A stretch of 64,000 nt of DNA from Pseudomonas agarici (lineage in GTDB: Bacteria > Pseudomonadota > Gammaproteobacteria > Pseudomonadales > Pseudomonadaceae): assembly GCF_900109755.1 (NCBI RefSeq), contig NZ_FOAR01000011.1, forward strand, positions 62,001-126,000. Direction: 5' to 3'. Position numbers and translations under genes: made by a program. The notes beneath the pieces were generated by a model. It did no database searches and was not told the DNA's origin. It worked only from the letters and a program-made list of their open reading frames with translations. Below are positions 7,291 to 15,106 of the stretch, in pieces (position 1 is the stretch's first letter; the number at the start of each line of letters is the position of its first letter).

Positions 7291-8305
7291 CTCTATCGCG
7301 GGGCGTGAAGCCACCATCGAGTGCTTTAACATCACCCTTACTCAGAATACTCCCAACTCTCCATTGGTTTTCAACGGGCCTGGCTGTTTATTTTTTGACG
7401 AGAAGAAAAATTTAAAAGTCAAAATGTATTCTGCCTCGACCACCTCGGGATCCATAAAAATGATGAATTTCTTATGGAGCGACCATCCAGGCATAATTCC
7501 AGAAGAAAGATATTTCACATTAGAGGCGGAGGACGCCTCCGGTAGAACATGGAAAAACAACCGCATCCTCGTACAACAAGGAATCGATACATACCCCTCA
7601 GGCACGGTATTAGAGCTCCGCCTCAACAACGCTCGATCAATTACACAGCTGAAACAGCCAGACCCTGGCGGCAGAGCATTGATAGCGGTAAATGGCATCT
7701 ACCGATTGCCATTCAATGAGTTCATAGATAACGGCAGAGGGTCTATGGAGCTAGCGAAACTGGCACTTTCGCAAGGAACAAGAACTATTGAGATGATACA
7801 AAAAGGCAACAAGCTAGATATTGAGATTGCGGACAGCAAAGATCCGATTATATTAGATACACTATTCTATCTTCTGGAGGGGATCAGCATTGCAACTGGA
7901 CAGCTTCTCGAAGCCTCGTTCATTATTGCGAGAAATGGAACCGCATATGAAGCTTTCATTCAAGGGAGAGTTAGCGAAAACACTTATACCATGGCAGATC
8001 CCATCGTCGATATCTTTCCAAGAAGGGAGGCCGAGCTAGATAAATTCCTGCAGATGTACATGAAAGCAAGACACAAAGGTCTTAACCATTTAGCTAATTA
8101 CTGGCACCGTCTCAAAGAAATATCTAAGGCTAACACCGAAGCTGCTGCACTCGTGCTTTGTGTAAATATAGAGGGAATGGTAAAAAACTATTTTTCGACA
8201 AACACGGATTTAGACGCCAAAACTTTGCAAGAGATTTCAGACACCCGAAAATTCATTAAATCGTCAGCGGCTAACATTCCACCAACTGGAAAAAAACCAT
8301 CCTGA
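7268..8305 (+). CDS. Candidate HEPN-domain defence protein, N-terminal part
   Basis: 345 residues, starting inside the last codons of the integrase gene. Residues 15-260 form a beta-rich domain of unknown family (GPGCLFFDEKKNLKVKMYS and similar strands). Residues 265-343 are helical and contain AAALVLCVNIEGMVKNYF, which resembles the first helix of ApeA-type HEPN domains. The frame stops at 8303 within that helical domain, immediately after an A7 tract. The -1 frame stays open across the junction and encodes the rest of the domain, including the RxxxxH motif. A full-length product would be about 441 residues. The sequence is AT-richer than the integrase, consistent with transfer. Assignment to an ApeA-like family is inference. 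Confidence 0.6.
   Translation: MFDQTKIDSIAGREATIECFNITLTQNTPNSPLVFNGPGCLFFDEKKNLKVKMYSASTTSGSIKMMNFLWSDHPGIIPEERYFTLEAEDASGRTWKNNRILVQQGIDTYPSGTVLELRLNNARSITQLKQPDPGGRALIAVNGIYRLPFNEFIDNGRGSMELAKLALSQGTRTIEMIQKGNKLDIEIADSKDPIILDTLFYLLEGISIATGQLLEASFIIARNGTAYEAFIQGRVSENTYTMADPIVDIFPRREAELDKFLQMYMKARHKGLNHLANYWHRLKEISKANTEAAALVLCVNIEGMVKNYFSTNTDLDAKTLQEISDTRKFIKSSAANIPPTGKKPS
8290..8297 (+). promoter_or_regulatory. A-AAA-AAA-C slippery sequence at the HEPN frame junction
   Basis: Zero-frame codons read GGA AAA AAA CCA TCC TGA. The run of seven A from 8290 allows both AAA-decoding tRNAs to re-pair one base back. Reading would then continue as ACC ATC CTG into the open -1 frame, which runs to 8592. 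This could be a programmed frameshift, a transcript-slippage site, or a one-base indel. Confidence 0.5.
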
Positions 8306-8319
8306 ATTTTTTAGGAAAT

Positions 8320-8592
8320 TTGAAAACAAAAACAGTATCTACCATCCTCACGGACATAAGCGAATCCGGTGTCCTTGAGAAAGCGCACGTTAAAAGCTGG
8401 AAAGACCTTCGGCACACCCTAGCGCATGCAGATAATGTCGTGATCTCGTCGAATAATTTCGAAAATTTTGTTCATGACCTGCAGAACTGTCTGGCACTTT
8501 TTGGCAAGCTTATCGAGCTATGTGTGACTCATTACAGTAATGACAGCGTTATGACAGCAATCGCGCTGGAAGACCCGGAAACACTGGATTAG
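8320..8592 (+). CDS. Candidate HEPN-domain protein, C-terminal part with RxxxxH motif
   Basis: A 90-residue frame with a TTG start; the same frame is open upstream across the A7 tract. It contains the motif R-H-T-L-A-H (R31, H36), the R-x4-H ribonuclease signature of HEPN domains. Before it comes the KSWKDL helix, and after it a helical region with FENFVHDLQNCLALFGKLI. No ribosome-binding site precedes the TTG. Together with the domain split, this makes independent translation unlikely; it is best read as the continuation of the gene at 7268. Confidence 0.55.
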   Translation: MKTKTVSTILTDISESGVLEKAHVKSWKDLRHTLAHADNVVISSNNFENFVHDLQNCLALFGKLIELCVTHYSNDSVMTAIALEDPETLD

Positions 8593-8593
8593 A

Positions 8594-8636
8594 TGCGGGT
8601 TTAAATCCCCCCGGCGCTAGCATTTTCGGCTAGTGC
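8594..8636. other. Possible att-site remnant and hairpin at the end of the integrase module
   Basis: GCGGGTTTAAATCCC followed by CCCGGCGCTAGCA resembles the T-arm and acceptor end of a tRNA or tmRNA with a few mismatches. It overlaps a hairpin (GCGCTAGC / GCTAGTGC, 7-base loop, 8614-8636). It lies just after the last gene of the integrase module, where an att site would be expected. A second copy was not found in the window. Confidence 0.3.
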
Positions 8637-8715
8637 ACCACTGAGGTGTGACATTCAGGCGATTCATTTCCGGTGCCTACCATGCAGCGCAACCCTTCAT
8701 ATCTGACTCTCAACC

Positions 8716-8872
8716 GCCATGGAACTGGACTTGCCCCTACAAAACCGGACACCAACTCCCTGTTAAATTGATGCTGCCGCCAAGCGCCTGAACTCCCTCG
8801 GCGAGCGATAGTTCAAGGCGCTGTGCGGATGCTGCTCGTTGTAATGCTCGAAGGCAATGGCCAGGTTACGCC
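8716..8872 (-). mobile_element. IS3-family transposase remnant
   Basis: On the minus strand the fragment encodes the last 36 or so residues of an IS3-family OrfB transposase: [20 protein letters not shown], then a stop at 8763. The terminal sequence beyond the stop contains TGTCCGGTTTTG, typical of such an element end. All upstream coding sequence is missing; the fragment abuts an unrelated truncated gene at about 8876. Confidence 0.8.
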
Positions 8873-8875
8873 ACT

Positions 8876-9031
8876 GCCGAGAGCACCGAGAGTCAGGTCG
8901 CGCCATATCTTGAAAGGGTAACGGCTACGCTCGCAGCGTATCCATCGATAAGCCCGGTGATCGGCTTCCAGCCACCTCCAAACCCCGGCGACCTTTACTT
9001 CAATTTCAACCTGAGTAAATATCCGGGATAG
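8876..9031 (+). pseudogene. Truncated 3' end of an unknown gene
   Basis: A plus-strand frame begins abruptly at the IS3 junction and runs about 51 codons to TAG at 9029. It encodes [13 protein letters not shown], then GFQPPPNPGDLYFNFNL. Its composition looks coding, but there is no start codon. It is the C-terminus of a protein whose 5' part was removed by the IS insertion or deletion. Family not recognised; proximity to the Hcp cassette could mean it was a related gene. Confidence 0.45.
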
Positions 9032-9166
9032 CAGCATTGGACTATAAACAGACGTTTAATGAGGCGTCAAGGCCTGGGATGCAATAGATAATCTGCCTAG
9101 AGCTGATCGCACATTAGATTACTCACTACAATTAAACTGCTATATGACTTTGCACCCACCACCTGA

Positions 9167-9541
9167 CTACGCGACATATTTTTCCATTATTCTCAGCACG
9201 ATAAGAAAAACAAGCAACACACAACACGTAACCAGAGGCACTATGAGAAGATACTTATAACGCTTCGGAAGATTATTCAACTCTTGAGCGTCGACCAAAC
9301 CTCTTTCAACATGCATCTTCGGCATAATTAATGCCATTGCAATGATACCCCCTCTCATAACCTTTCCGAGCAAGCCAGCGCTTGACCAAACACGTTTATT
9401 GTCTTTTATATAAGAGCAGTTCGGGAGGCGATCTTCGATATTTTCAACGTATTTATGAGCGATCAGTATTACAGCAAGTAACACCACCCCGATAGATACT
9501 AGTACAAATCCAGCGGACAAACCTATTTGGGCGCTAGTCAT
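9167..9541 (-). CDS. Putative immunity protein, multi-pass membrane
   Basis: 124 residues with hydrophobic helices at about 8-28, 60-74 and 97-117. The start ATG overlaps the end of the upstream effector gene by 8 bp, which implies translational coupling and near-equal expression. A membrane protein paired with a pore-forming-like effector is the expected form of an immunity protein that blocks the toxin in the inner membrane. Low GC and absence of a recognisable family are consistent with a strain-specific immunity gene. Confidence 0.6.
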   Translation of the reverse strand: MTSAQIGLSAGFVLVSIGVVLLAVILIAHKYVENIEDRLPNCSYIKDNKRVWSSAGLLGKVMRGGIIAMALIMPKMHVERGLVDAQELNNLPKRYKYLLIVPLVTCCVLLVFLIVLRIMEKYVA

Positions 9542-10511
9542 TTATCATTTTCCCGTAAAAAATCTCCCCGAGCTTTTCACCTTGCGACTCGCCTAGTTCT
9601 CCTCCCCCCCAACCGCCTACAACACCTCCAACCACGCCGCATGCAAGTGCACCCACACCGCCCGTAGGAATACCGATTGCGACGCAAGCTGTGGCGGCAA
9701 TTGCCCCTCCTACAAATCCACCAGCACCGGCCCCAAAGGCGCTGCCCAACAGTGAACTACCCTCAACATATTTCACCTTACGACACTGCTCCTCGCGACC
9801 TAGCGTGCAAGCTTTCTGAATGGCAAGTCCGGAGGAGCCGACTTCAAGTGCGGTGCCGATATAAGCTCCTCTCTTGATCCATTTAGAAGCTTTGGCCACG
9901 CCAGACACTTTATCAGCATAACCTGCAACTTCCCCTGTATGCATGTAGCTGTTCGTCGAAAGCCCCAGCAGTCTCTTTATCGAGCCTTCGTTACGCAACC
10001 GAGATCCAAATGCAGCGAAACTGTCAAGCTGCTTTTCAAGCTTCATGAACAGTTCTGTTCTCTTGGTATAGAAGGCGTCCCTTTGGGTCATGGTGCCGGA
10101 GCCCATGTGTTCCCGGTACAATTTCTCAATGCTTTGAAGCGATTCTTTGATGGAGTTCAGGTGTTTGCTCCAACCATCACTTGCAGCACCAACACCCATA
10201 GAGGTATAGGAAATCGTGGTCTTGAGCAGTTCAAAGTTCTCTAGAAAAAAGTCGTCTGCACCCTCTCCGTTTACCATCAACGCTGTGTGTACCTCAGCAG
10301 CCTTAGCCATCAGCGCGGCTTCCTGCGCGGTAGAGGATGGAGTGGACGCGTCGCCCACAATCACTAGATCGCCTGCGAGGACAACACCGCCCGAGATATG
10401 GGAGTTGAGGGCAACCAACTTGGCCTTAGCATTCTTTGGCAGCACAAGGTTCGCTATCAGAGAGTCGAAGGTCTGTGTTCTGGCATTAATAAAGGATCGT
10501 ACTTCGGCCAT
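9534..10511 (-). CDS. Putative Hcp-dependent T6SS effector with glycine-zipper C-terminus
   Basis: 325 residues with no signal peptide. The first 130 or so residues are a soluble N-domain (MAEVRSFINARTQTFDS), followed by a helical middle region (135-200). The C-terminus (about 250-310) has Gly/Ala-rich hydrophobic helices such as GAGAGGFVGGAIAA and GGVVGGWGGGELG, the glycine-zipper pattern of membrane-inserting toxins. The gene starts 9 bp after hcp and overlaps a membrane-protein gene, which is an hcp-effector-immunity layout. Hcp-loaded pore formers such as P. aeruginosa Tse4 are the nearest functional analogy; orthology is not established from sequence here. Confidence 0.65.
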   Translation of the reverse strand: MAEVRSFINARTQTFDSLIANLVLPKNAKAKLVALNSHISGGVVLAGDLVIVGDASTPSSTAQEAALMAKAAEVHTALMVNGEGADDFFLENFELLKTTISYTSMGVGAASDGWSKHLNSIKESLQSIEKLYREHMGSGTMTQRDAFYTKRTELFMKLEKQLDSFAAFGSRLRNEGSIKRLLGLSTNSYMHTGEVAGYADKVSGVAKASKWIKRGAYIGTALEVGSSGLAIQKACTLGREEQCRKVKYVEGSSLLGSAFGAGAGGFVGGAIAATACVAIGIPTGGVGALACGVVGGVVGGWGGGELGESQGEKLGEIFYGKMIND

Positions 10512-10520
10512 GGTCGTGCC

Positions 10521-11009
10521 TCACGAATACTTTTTATTGTTGATCCGGTCCCATCCACCGGTCACGTTACCGCCCGCAGCGCCATCGACACGTTTCTGCA
10601 GCGTGTAAGTGGTTTTCATCCGGCCGTAATTGAGCTGTACGATTTCCATGGGAATACCGGAGCTCGCACTCTGCGTATAATCAGCGATGATGACTTCTTC
10701 AAGCGCCACTTCGTAATACTTGAGCTTGTCGGTGCCCGCTCGACAGAGCACCAGCTTTACGTCCTTCAAGTGCTGACCCGTGCAGCTGGCTTGCATCAGC
10801 TTACAACTGGCGCTGTCGAGGTATTTGGTAAAGGTGAAGTTGGTCATGGTGGTACGATCGGATGAAGCACCGCCTGAGGAACTTGCGGTGGCGGAGGTGC
10901 TTTGGCTGACACCAAAGTTATAGCCGGTAATTTCAATCCAGTTGCTGTACTTCTCGTCCACAGATTCGCCTGGAATATCTGCGATCTGAATAAACGCGTC
11001 GAAAGCCAT
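10521..11009 (-). CDS. hcp: Hcp, type VI secretion tube protein
   Basis: 162 residues, the usual length of Hcp1-type proteins. It opens MAFDAFIQIADIPGESVDE and has the conserved central strand TMTNFTFTKYLDSAS. Hcp hexamers stack to form the inner tube and carry small effectors in the lumen. AAGGAG lies seven bases before the ATG. No other T6SS structural gene is present, so this is an orphan hcp cassette that depends on a T6SS encoded elsewhere. Confidence 0.92.
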   Translation of the reverse strand: MAFDAFIQIADIPGESVDEKYSNWIEITGYNFGVSQSTSATASSSGGASSDRTTMTNFTFTKYLDSASCKLMQASCTGQHLKDVKLVLCRAGTDKLKYYEVALEEVIIADYTQSASSGIPMEIVQLNYGRMKTTYTLQKRVDGAAGGNVTGGWDRINNKKYS

Positions 11010-11259
11010 CCTCTACCTCTCCTTGGTAGCTAATTTGCCATCCGTAAATTTGGAATAAAGCTCCGTTGTGACAGTAAAGTACAACGTCAGTTCCGGAAAG
11101 ACTACCTATCTCGGCAATTATCGCGCACTAGTTCTCGGCAGTCATATTCTCAGGTTGCCGACTCCATGCCATCCGCACACTCGGCCCACCAACATCTGGA
11201 CACTCGCTCCACGCTCATTCGGACAAGCAGCCGGAGCGCACCGACGCAGGTTTGCATTG

Positions 11260-12037
11260 TTAGTCTGAAGCCTCTGCCGTCGTCAATTTCGTTGCGCGCC
11301 TGCGCATCGATTCGCCCTTCAGCTCGATTCGATAAGCGTTGTACACCAGCTGGTCGAGGATCGCGTCGCCCAAGGTCGGATCGCCGATCAGTGCATGCCC
11401 GTTGTCCACTGTTATTTTTGGCTGGTCACCGTGTCGAACGGTTGTCGTAACGGTCGTCCAGCAGTTCGAGCATGTCGCGCCGTTGCGCTGCGGTAAACGG
11501 CGCCAAGCCCCAGTCGTCCAGGATCAGCAAGTCGGTCTCGGTATAACTCGCCATCAGTTTCGCGAAGCGGACGTCGCCGTGGGCCAAGCCCAGCTCTTCC
11601 ATCAAGCGGGACAGGCGTAAATAGCGCACGCTGTAACCGTCGCGGCAAGCTTTGTGGACCAGCGGCAGCCGTTCCGGGCCTTGGCGCAGGATCGATTCGA
11701 GGCTCTTGTAACTGCACGCGCCCAGTGCCAGTGCACGCTGGCAAGCGGTTTCCAGCCGATCTTCGCCGTGCTGCTTGCTCAGGCGCTGGATGTCCAGGCA
11801 GGCGCGGAAGCCGTGCCGCGGGTAGATTCGGCGCGCGAGGATGTAGGCGATGACGCCAGCCGCACTCGAGCCTGTCTGCTCTGCCCAGTGGATCAATTGC
11901 TGCGGCGTCCGTTCGGCATGTTCGCGGGGACTTTTGGGCATGTGCTCGGTTTGGGTGGTGTGGCGGCCTTTGTGCGGCGAGCGCAGATGGCTAGCCACGC
12001 GCTGGTTGGCGTGGAAGCACTCGACGGTCTCAGCGGC
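11260..12037 (-). pseudogene. IS21-family istA-istB remnant, deleted and frameshifted
   Basis: Reading on the minus strand, the fragment starts in the IstA C-terminus (ETVECFHANQRVASHLRS at about 12037). It continues through YPRHGFRACLDIQRL and then joins, in frame, the middle of IstB (MEELGLAHGDVRFAKLMASY, LLILDDWGLAPF). The IstA tail, the intergenic region and the IstB N-terminus with its Walker A motif are deleted at the fusion. A second lesion near 11425 shifts the frame. The IstB end (GDPTLGDAILDQLVYNAYRI) follows in another frame and stops at 11260. It is non-functional. Confidence 0.85.
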
Positions 12038-12338
12038 TATCTTAAGGGAGGAGCGGGGTCCTGCCTTTCATGGGGCTCGTTCACTTGAAGCGCCTTTCAA
12101 CATTCAAGAAATGCTCGGCGCAGACATTACTCTTATTCCCACGTCACAGATGAAACAGACGTTTGGTCAACCCGTGTGCTGAAAAGGTAATACCGTCATA
12201 TTTACAGTTATACACCCTGTAAATGCTCAAAAAAATCTCAAAATAAGCACAAATCGCAAGATATTCCACAGCAGGTTGCACCCCCATAATGGAAATGGAA
12301 CACGTTGGCATTTCTACTCCATTAGGGGACGAAAGACG
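12038..12338. other. Promoter region upstream of the amino-acid ABC operon
   Basis: No gene is seen in these 300 bases. The left part follows the IS21 junction. The right part is AT-rich and holds an inverted repeat (see 12200-12224) and an AGGGGA ribosome-binding site before the permease start. Confidence 0.5.
12200..12224. promoter_or_regulatory. Perfect 8-bp dyad, candidate operator
   Basis: ATTTACAG, nine bases, CTGTAAAT. The centre is about 127 bp upstream of the permease start. The symmetry and AT-richness suit a dimeric regulator; the Lrp-family protein encoded at the end of this operon is the obvious candidate, by inference only. Confidence 0.45.
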
Positions 12339-13304
12339 ATGTACAAAGACAACATCATTAGAAGTCGGGCGACCGACAACATCGCGTTCATGGGGGTGGT
12401 TGCTGTTGCGATATTTGTCATCGCGTTCTTTGCTGGCGCTGGAGAGGGTGGCTTAGCAAAGCTGATGGCCCCCATCGTTGCCGACCTCACGTCGCCCCTG
12501 TTGCGTGATCTCGCTGTGGCGTTCACCTTAACCGTCACGCTGGTCGCCAACCTGTTTATCCTAGGCCGATTCCCATTGCGGGCACAGATCATCACCGTCT
12601 GGGGCGAGCTGCTTCTATTGTTCCTGTTGTTTTTCGACAGCTTCAATTTGTCTTACAGCTTCATCCTCAGCAAAGTCGGATTCATGATCACCCAAGGGGT
12701 ATTCACCACGGTGTACGTGTCCGCTATTTCTATCAGCATTGCCTTCGTCCTGGCGCTGTTGGGAGCGACGGCAAAGTTATCTTCCAACGGCTTTGCGATT
12801 GCAATTGCGAACTTCTACACCTCGTTCTTTCGCGGCGTGCCATTGCTGATCCAGATCTATCTCATCTACCTGGGCATTCCCCAGCTTGGTTATGTAGTCG
12901 GTGCGGTTCCGGCTGGTGTCCTGGCGTTGTCGCTCTGCTACGGCGCTTACATGACCGAGATCTTCCGTGCTGGCATCCATAGCATTCCACGCGGCCAATG
13001 GGAGGCTTCCAGGGCTATCGGCTTGACGCCTTTTCAGGTCATGACCCGCGTGATCATGCCGCAATCCATGCGCTTGATCATTCCGCCAACAGGCAACCAG
13101 TTCATTTCAATGCTCAAGGACAGCTCGTTGGTGTCGGTCATTGGGGTCTGGGAGTTGATGTTCCTGGCGCGTACACAGGGACGTGCCGAGTTCCGGCATC
13201 TGGAAATGCTGATCACCGCCGCCGTGCTTTATTGGCTGTTGTCGATTGTCCTGGAGACCGTCCAGTCTCGCCTCGAGAAGCGCTTTGACCGTGCTCACCG
13301 CTGA
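12339..13304 (+). CDS. Polar amino-acid ABC transporter permease
   Basis: 321 residues from the ATG at 12339, chosen because AGGGGA lies upstream and it removes an implausible 21-residue leader. Early hydrophobic helices (about 15-110) precede a standard HisM/GlnP-type permease domain (about 120-310). That domain includes SFFRGVPLLIQIYLIYLG and the EAA loop (EASRAIGLTPFQVMTRVIMPQ). It forms the inner-membrane channel with the ATPase encoded 16 bp downstream. It is a single permease longer than the usual 220-240 residues because of the extra N-terminal helices, so it may act as a homodimer. Confidence 0.88.
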   Translation: MYKDNIIRSRATDNIAFMGVVAVAIFVIAFFAGAGEGGLAKLMAPIVADLTSPLLRDLAVAFTLTVTLVANLFILGRFPLRAQIITVWGELLLLFLLFFDSFNLSYSFILSKVGFMITQGVFTTVYVSAISISIAFVLALLGATAKLSSNGFAIAIANFYTSFFRGVPLLIQIYLIYLGIPQLGYVVGAVPAGVLALSLCYGAYMTEIFRAGIHSIPRGQWEASRAIGLTPFQVMTRVIMPQSMRLIIPPTGNQFISMLKDSSLVSVIGVWELMFLARTQGRAEFRHLEMLITAAVLYWLLSIVLETVQSRLEKRFDRAHR

Positions 13305-13319
13305 ACAAGGATCAACACC

Positions 13320-14090
13320 ATGAATGGCGCCCTCGATCCCCTCCGCCCTACCCCTCGATCAGCTGTGTCAGTTCGCAAGCTGCAAAAATGGTATGGCGAT
13401 TTTCACGTTCTCAAAGACATCGACCTGGACGTTGCTTGCGGGGAAATCCTCGTCATTTGCGGGCCTTCCGGGTCGGGCAAATCGACACTCATCCGCTGCC
13501 TCAATCTGCTTGAAGACTTCCAGAAAGGCCAAGTGCTCATCAGCGGCACGGCACTGACCCGTAGCGCGGCGAGTGTGGCTGCCGTTCGGCGGCATGTCGG
13601 CATGGTCTTCCAGCAATTCAATTTATTCCCGCATTTGACCGTGCTGGAAAACCTGATACTGGGGCCGCGTCTGGTGAGCAAGCTGAGCGAGGCAGAAGCC
13701 CGCCAACTGGCGCATGAATATCTCACGCGAGTGAGAATCGGTAACCAGGCCGATAAGTATCCCGGCCAACTCTCGGGCGGGCAGCAGCAACGTGTCGCCA
13801 TTGCCCGCGCCCTCTGTATGCGACCCCGGATCATGTTGTTCGATGAGCCAACTTCGGCGCTTGACCCAGAGATGGTCAAGGAGGTGCTCGACGTAATGGG
13901 CGAGCTGGCAGAGGAAGGCATCACCATGCTGTGTGTGACCCACGAGATGGGTTTCGCTCGGCGGGTGGCTGACCGGGTCATCTTCATGGACCAGGGGCGA
14001 ATCATCGAGCAGGGCGAACCACAGGCTTTCTTCGATAACCCGCAACACGAACGGGCCAAGGAATTCCTTTCGCAAATCCTCAGCCATTAA
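13320..14090 (+). CDS. Polar amino-acid ABC transporter ATP-binding protein
   Basis: 256 residues. It has Walker A (GPSGSGKST), the Q-loop ([13 protein letters not shown]), the signature [15 protein letters not shown], Walker B ([15 protein letters not shown]) and the switch His ([15 protein letters not shown]). All are textbook for the GlnQ/HisP family. It energises uptake through the adjacent permease. The gene sits 16 bp downstream of the permease gene and is followed about 100 bp later by the binding-protein gene. Confidence 0.95.
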   Translation: MNGALDPLRPTPRSAVSVRKLQKWYGDFHVLKDIDLDVACGEILVICGPSGSGKSTLIRCLNLLEDFQKGQVLISGTALTRSAASVAAVRRHVGMVFQQFNLFPHLTVLENLILGPRLVSKLSEAEARQLAHEYLTRVRIGNQADKYPGQLSGGQQQRVAIARALCMRPRIMLFDEPTSALDPEMVKEVLDVMGELAEEGITMLCVTHEMGFARRVADRVIFMDQGRIIEQGEPQAFFDNPQHERAKEFLSQILSH

Positions 14091-14192
14091 TGGCCGCAGG
14101 GGCGCCAGGACGCAGTCGGCGCAATCGCCATGCACTCATCAGCGGATAAGCCTGACCATCCGCGTCAACCTGCAACACCTGGAGACTTACCG

Positions 14193-15032
14193 ATGACCTC
14201 TGTCACTCGCTTCTTCGCTGCCGCAGCTGTCGCCAGCGCTGTATTCGTCACCACAGGCTCTACCTGGGCTGGCGCAACGCTCGACCGCATCCATCAAAGC
14301 AAGGTCATGAAAGTAGCGACTGCCGCTAACTGGCCGCCGCAGTCGTTCCTGGGAGACGACAATGCGCTAAAAGGCTTCGATATTGATGTGGCTACCGAGA
14401 TCGGCCATCGCCTGGGCGCCAAGGTGACGTTCGTCACGCCGGAGTGGGGCATCATCACCGCAGGGCGCTGGTCAGGCCGTTGGGACATATCGGTGGGTTC
14501 CATGACCCCGACTACCGAGCGTGCCCGTGTCCTGGATTTCCCTGCAATCTATTACTACACCCCGTATGTGTTTGCGGTGCATAAGGATGCCGCCGGGACC
14601 ACGGTCGCTGACCTTAACGGCAAGGTGATCGGTGTGGAGGCAGGCACCACTTCCGAGGACTACATCAATCGCCGGTTAAAGATCGATGCGGTAGGTGTTC
14701 CGCCTTTCAGCTATGAGGTAGAGCCAGGTGAGGTCCGGACTTACGGCGACAGCATGGGGCCGCTGGATGACTTGCGCCTGGGCAATGGCACTCGACTCAA
14801 TGCCACGCTGTCTGCACTGCCGACGATCAAAGGCGCCGTGGAACATGGCTACCCCATCGTTCAGGCGCAAGGCAAACCGGCGTATTACGAACCTCTGGCG
14901 CTAGCGGTCGACAAGGGCGACGAAGCGTTTTCGGCTGAGCTGAAAAAGATCGTCGAAGACATGAAGTCCGACGGCACGCTGAAGAAACTTTCCGAGAAGT
15001 GGTACGGCAACGACCTCACCACCGTGCAATAA
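14193..15032 (+). CDS. Periplasmic amino-acid-binding protein of the ABC transporter
   Basis: 279 residues from the ATG at 14193, which has GGAG upstream. A Sec signal peptide (FFAAAAVASAVFVTTGSTWA) ends near residue 26. The mature part is an SBP_bac_3 domain: KVMKVATAANWPPQSF, DNALKGFDIDVATEIG and VIGVEAGTTSEDYIN. Substrate specificity cannot be read from the sequence. The neighbouring FAD oxidase suggests an amino acid or amine that is oxidised after uptake. Confidence 0.92.
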   Translation: MTSVTRFFAAAAVASAVFVTTGSTWAGATLDRIHQSKVMKVATAANWPPQSFLGDDNALKGFDIDVATEIGHRLGAKVTFVTPEWGIITAGRWSGRWDISVGSMTPTTERARVLDFPAIYYYTPYVFAVHKDAAGTTVADLNGKVIGVEAGTTSEDYINRRLKIDAVGVPPFSYEVEPGEVRTYGDSMGPLDDLRLGNGTRLNATLSALPTIKGAVEHGYPIVQAQGKPAYYEPLALAVDKGDEAFSAELKKIVEDMKSDGTLKKLSEKWYGNDLTTVQ

Positions 15033-15106
15033 CCAACACGCTTGTACACCCATCCTGACGGCGGGTGTACGGCATGTTTTTGCTCCTGCCAAAGGATGAC
15101 CGATTC

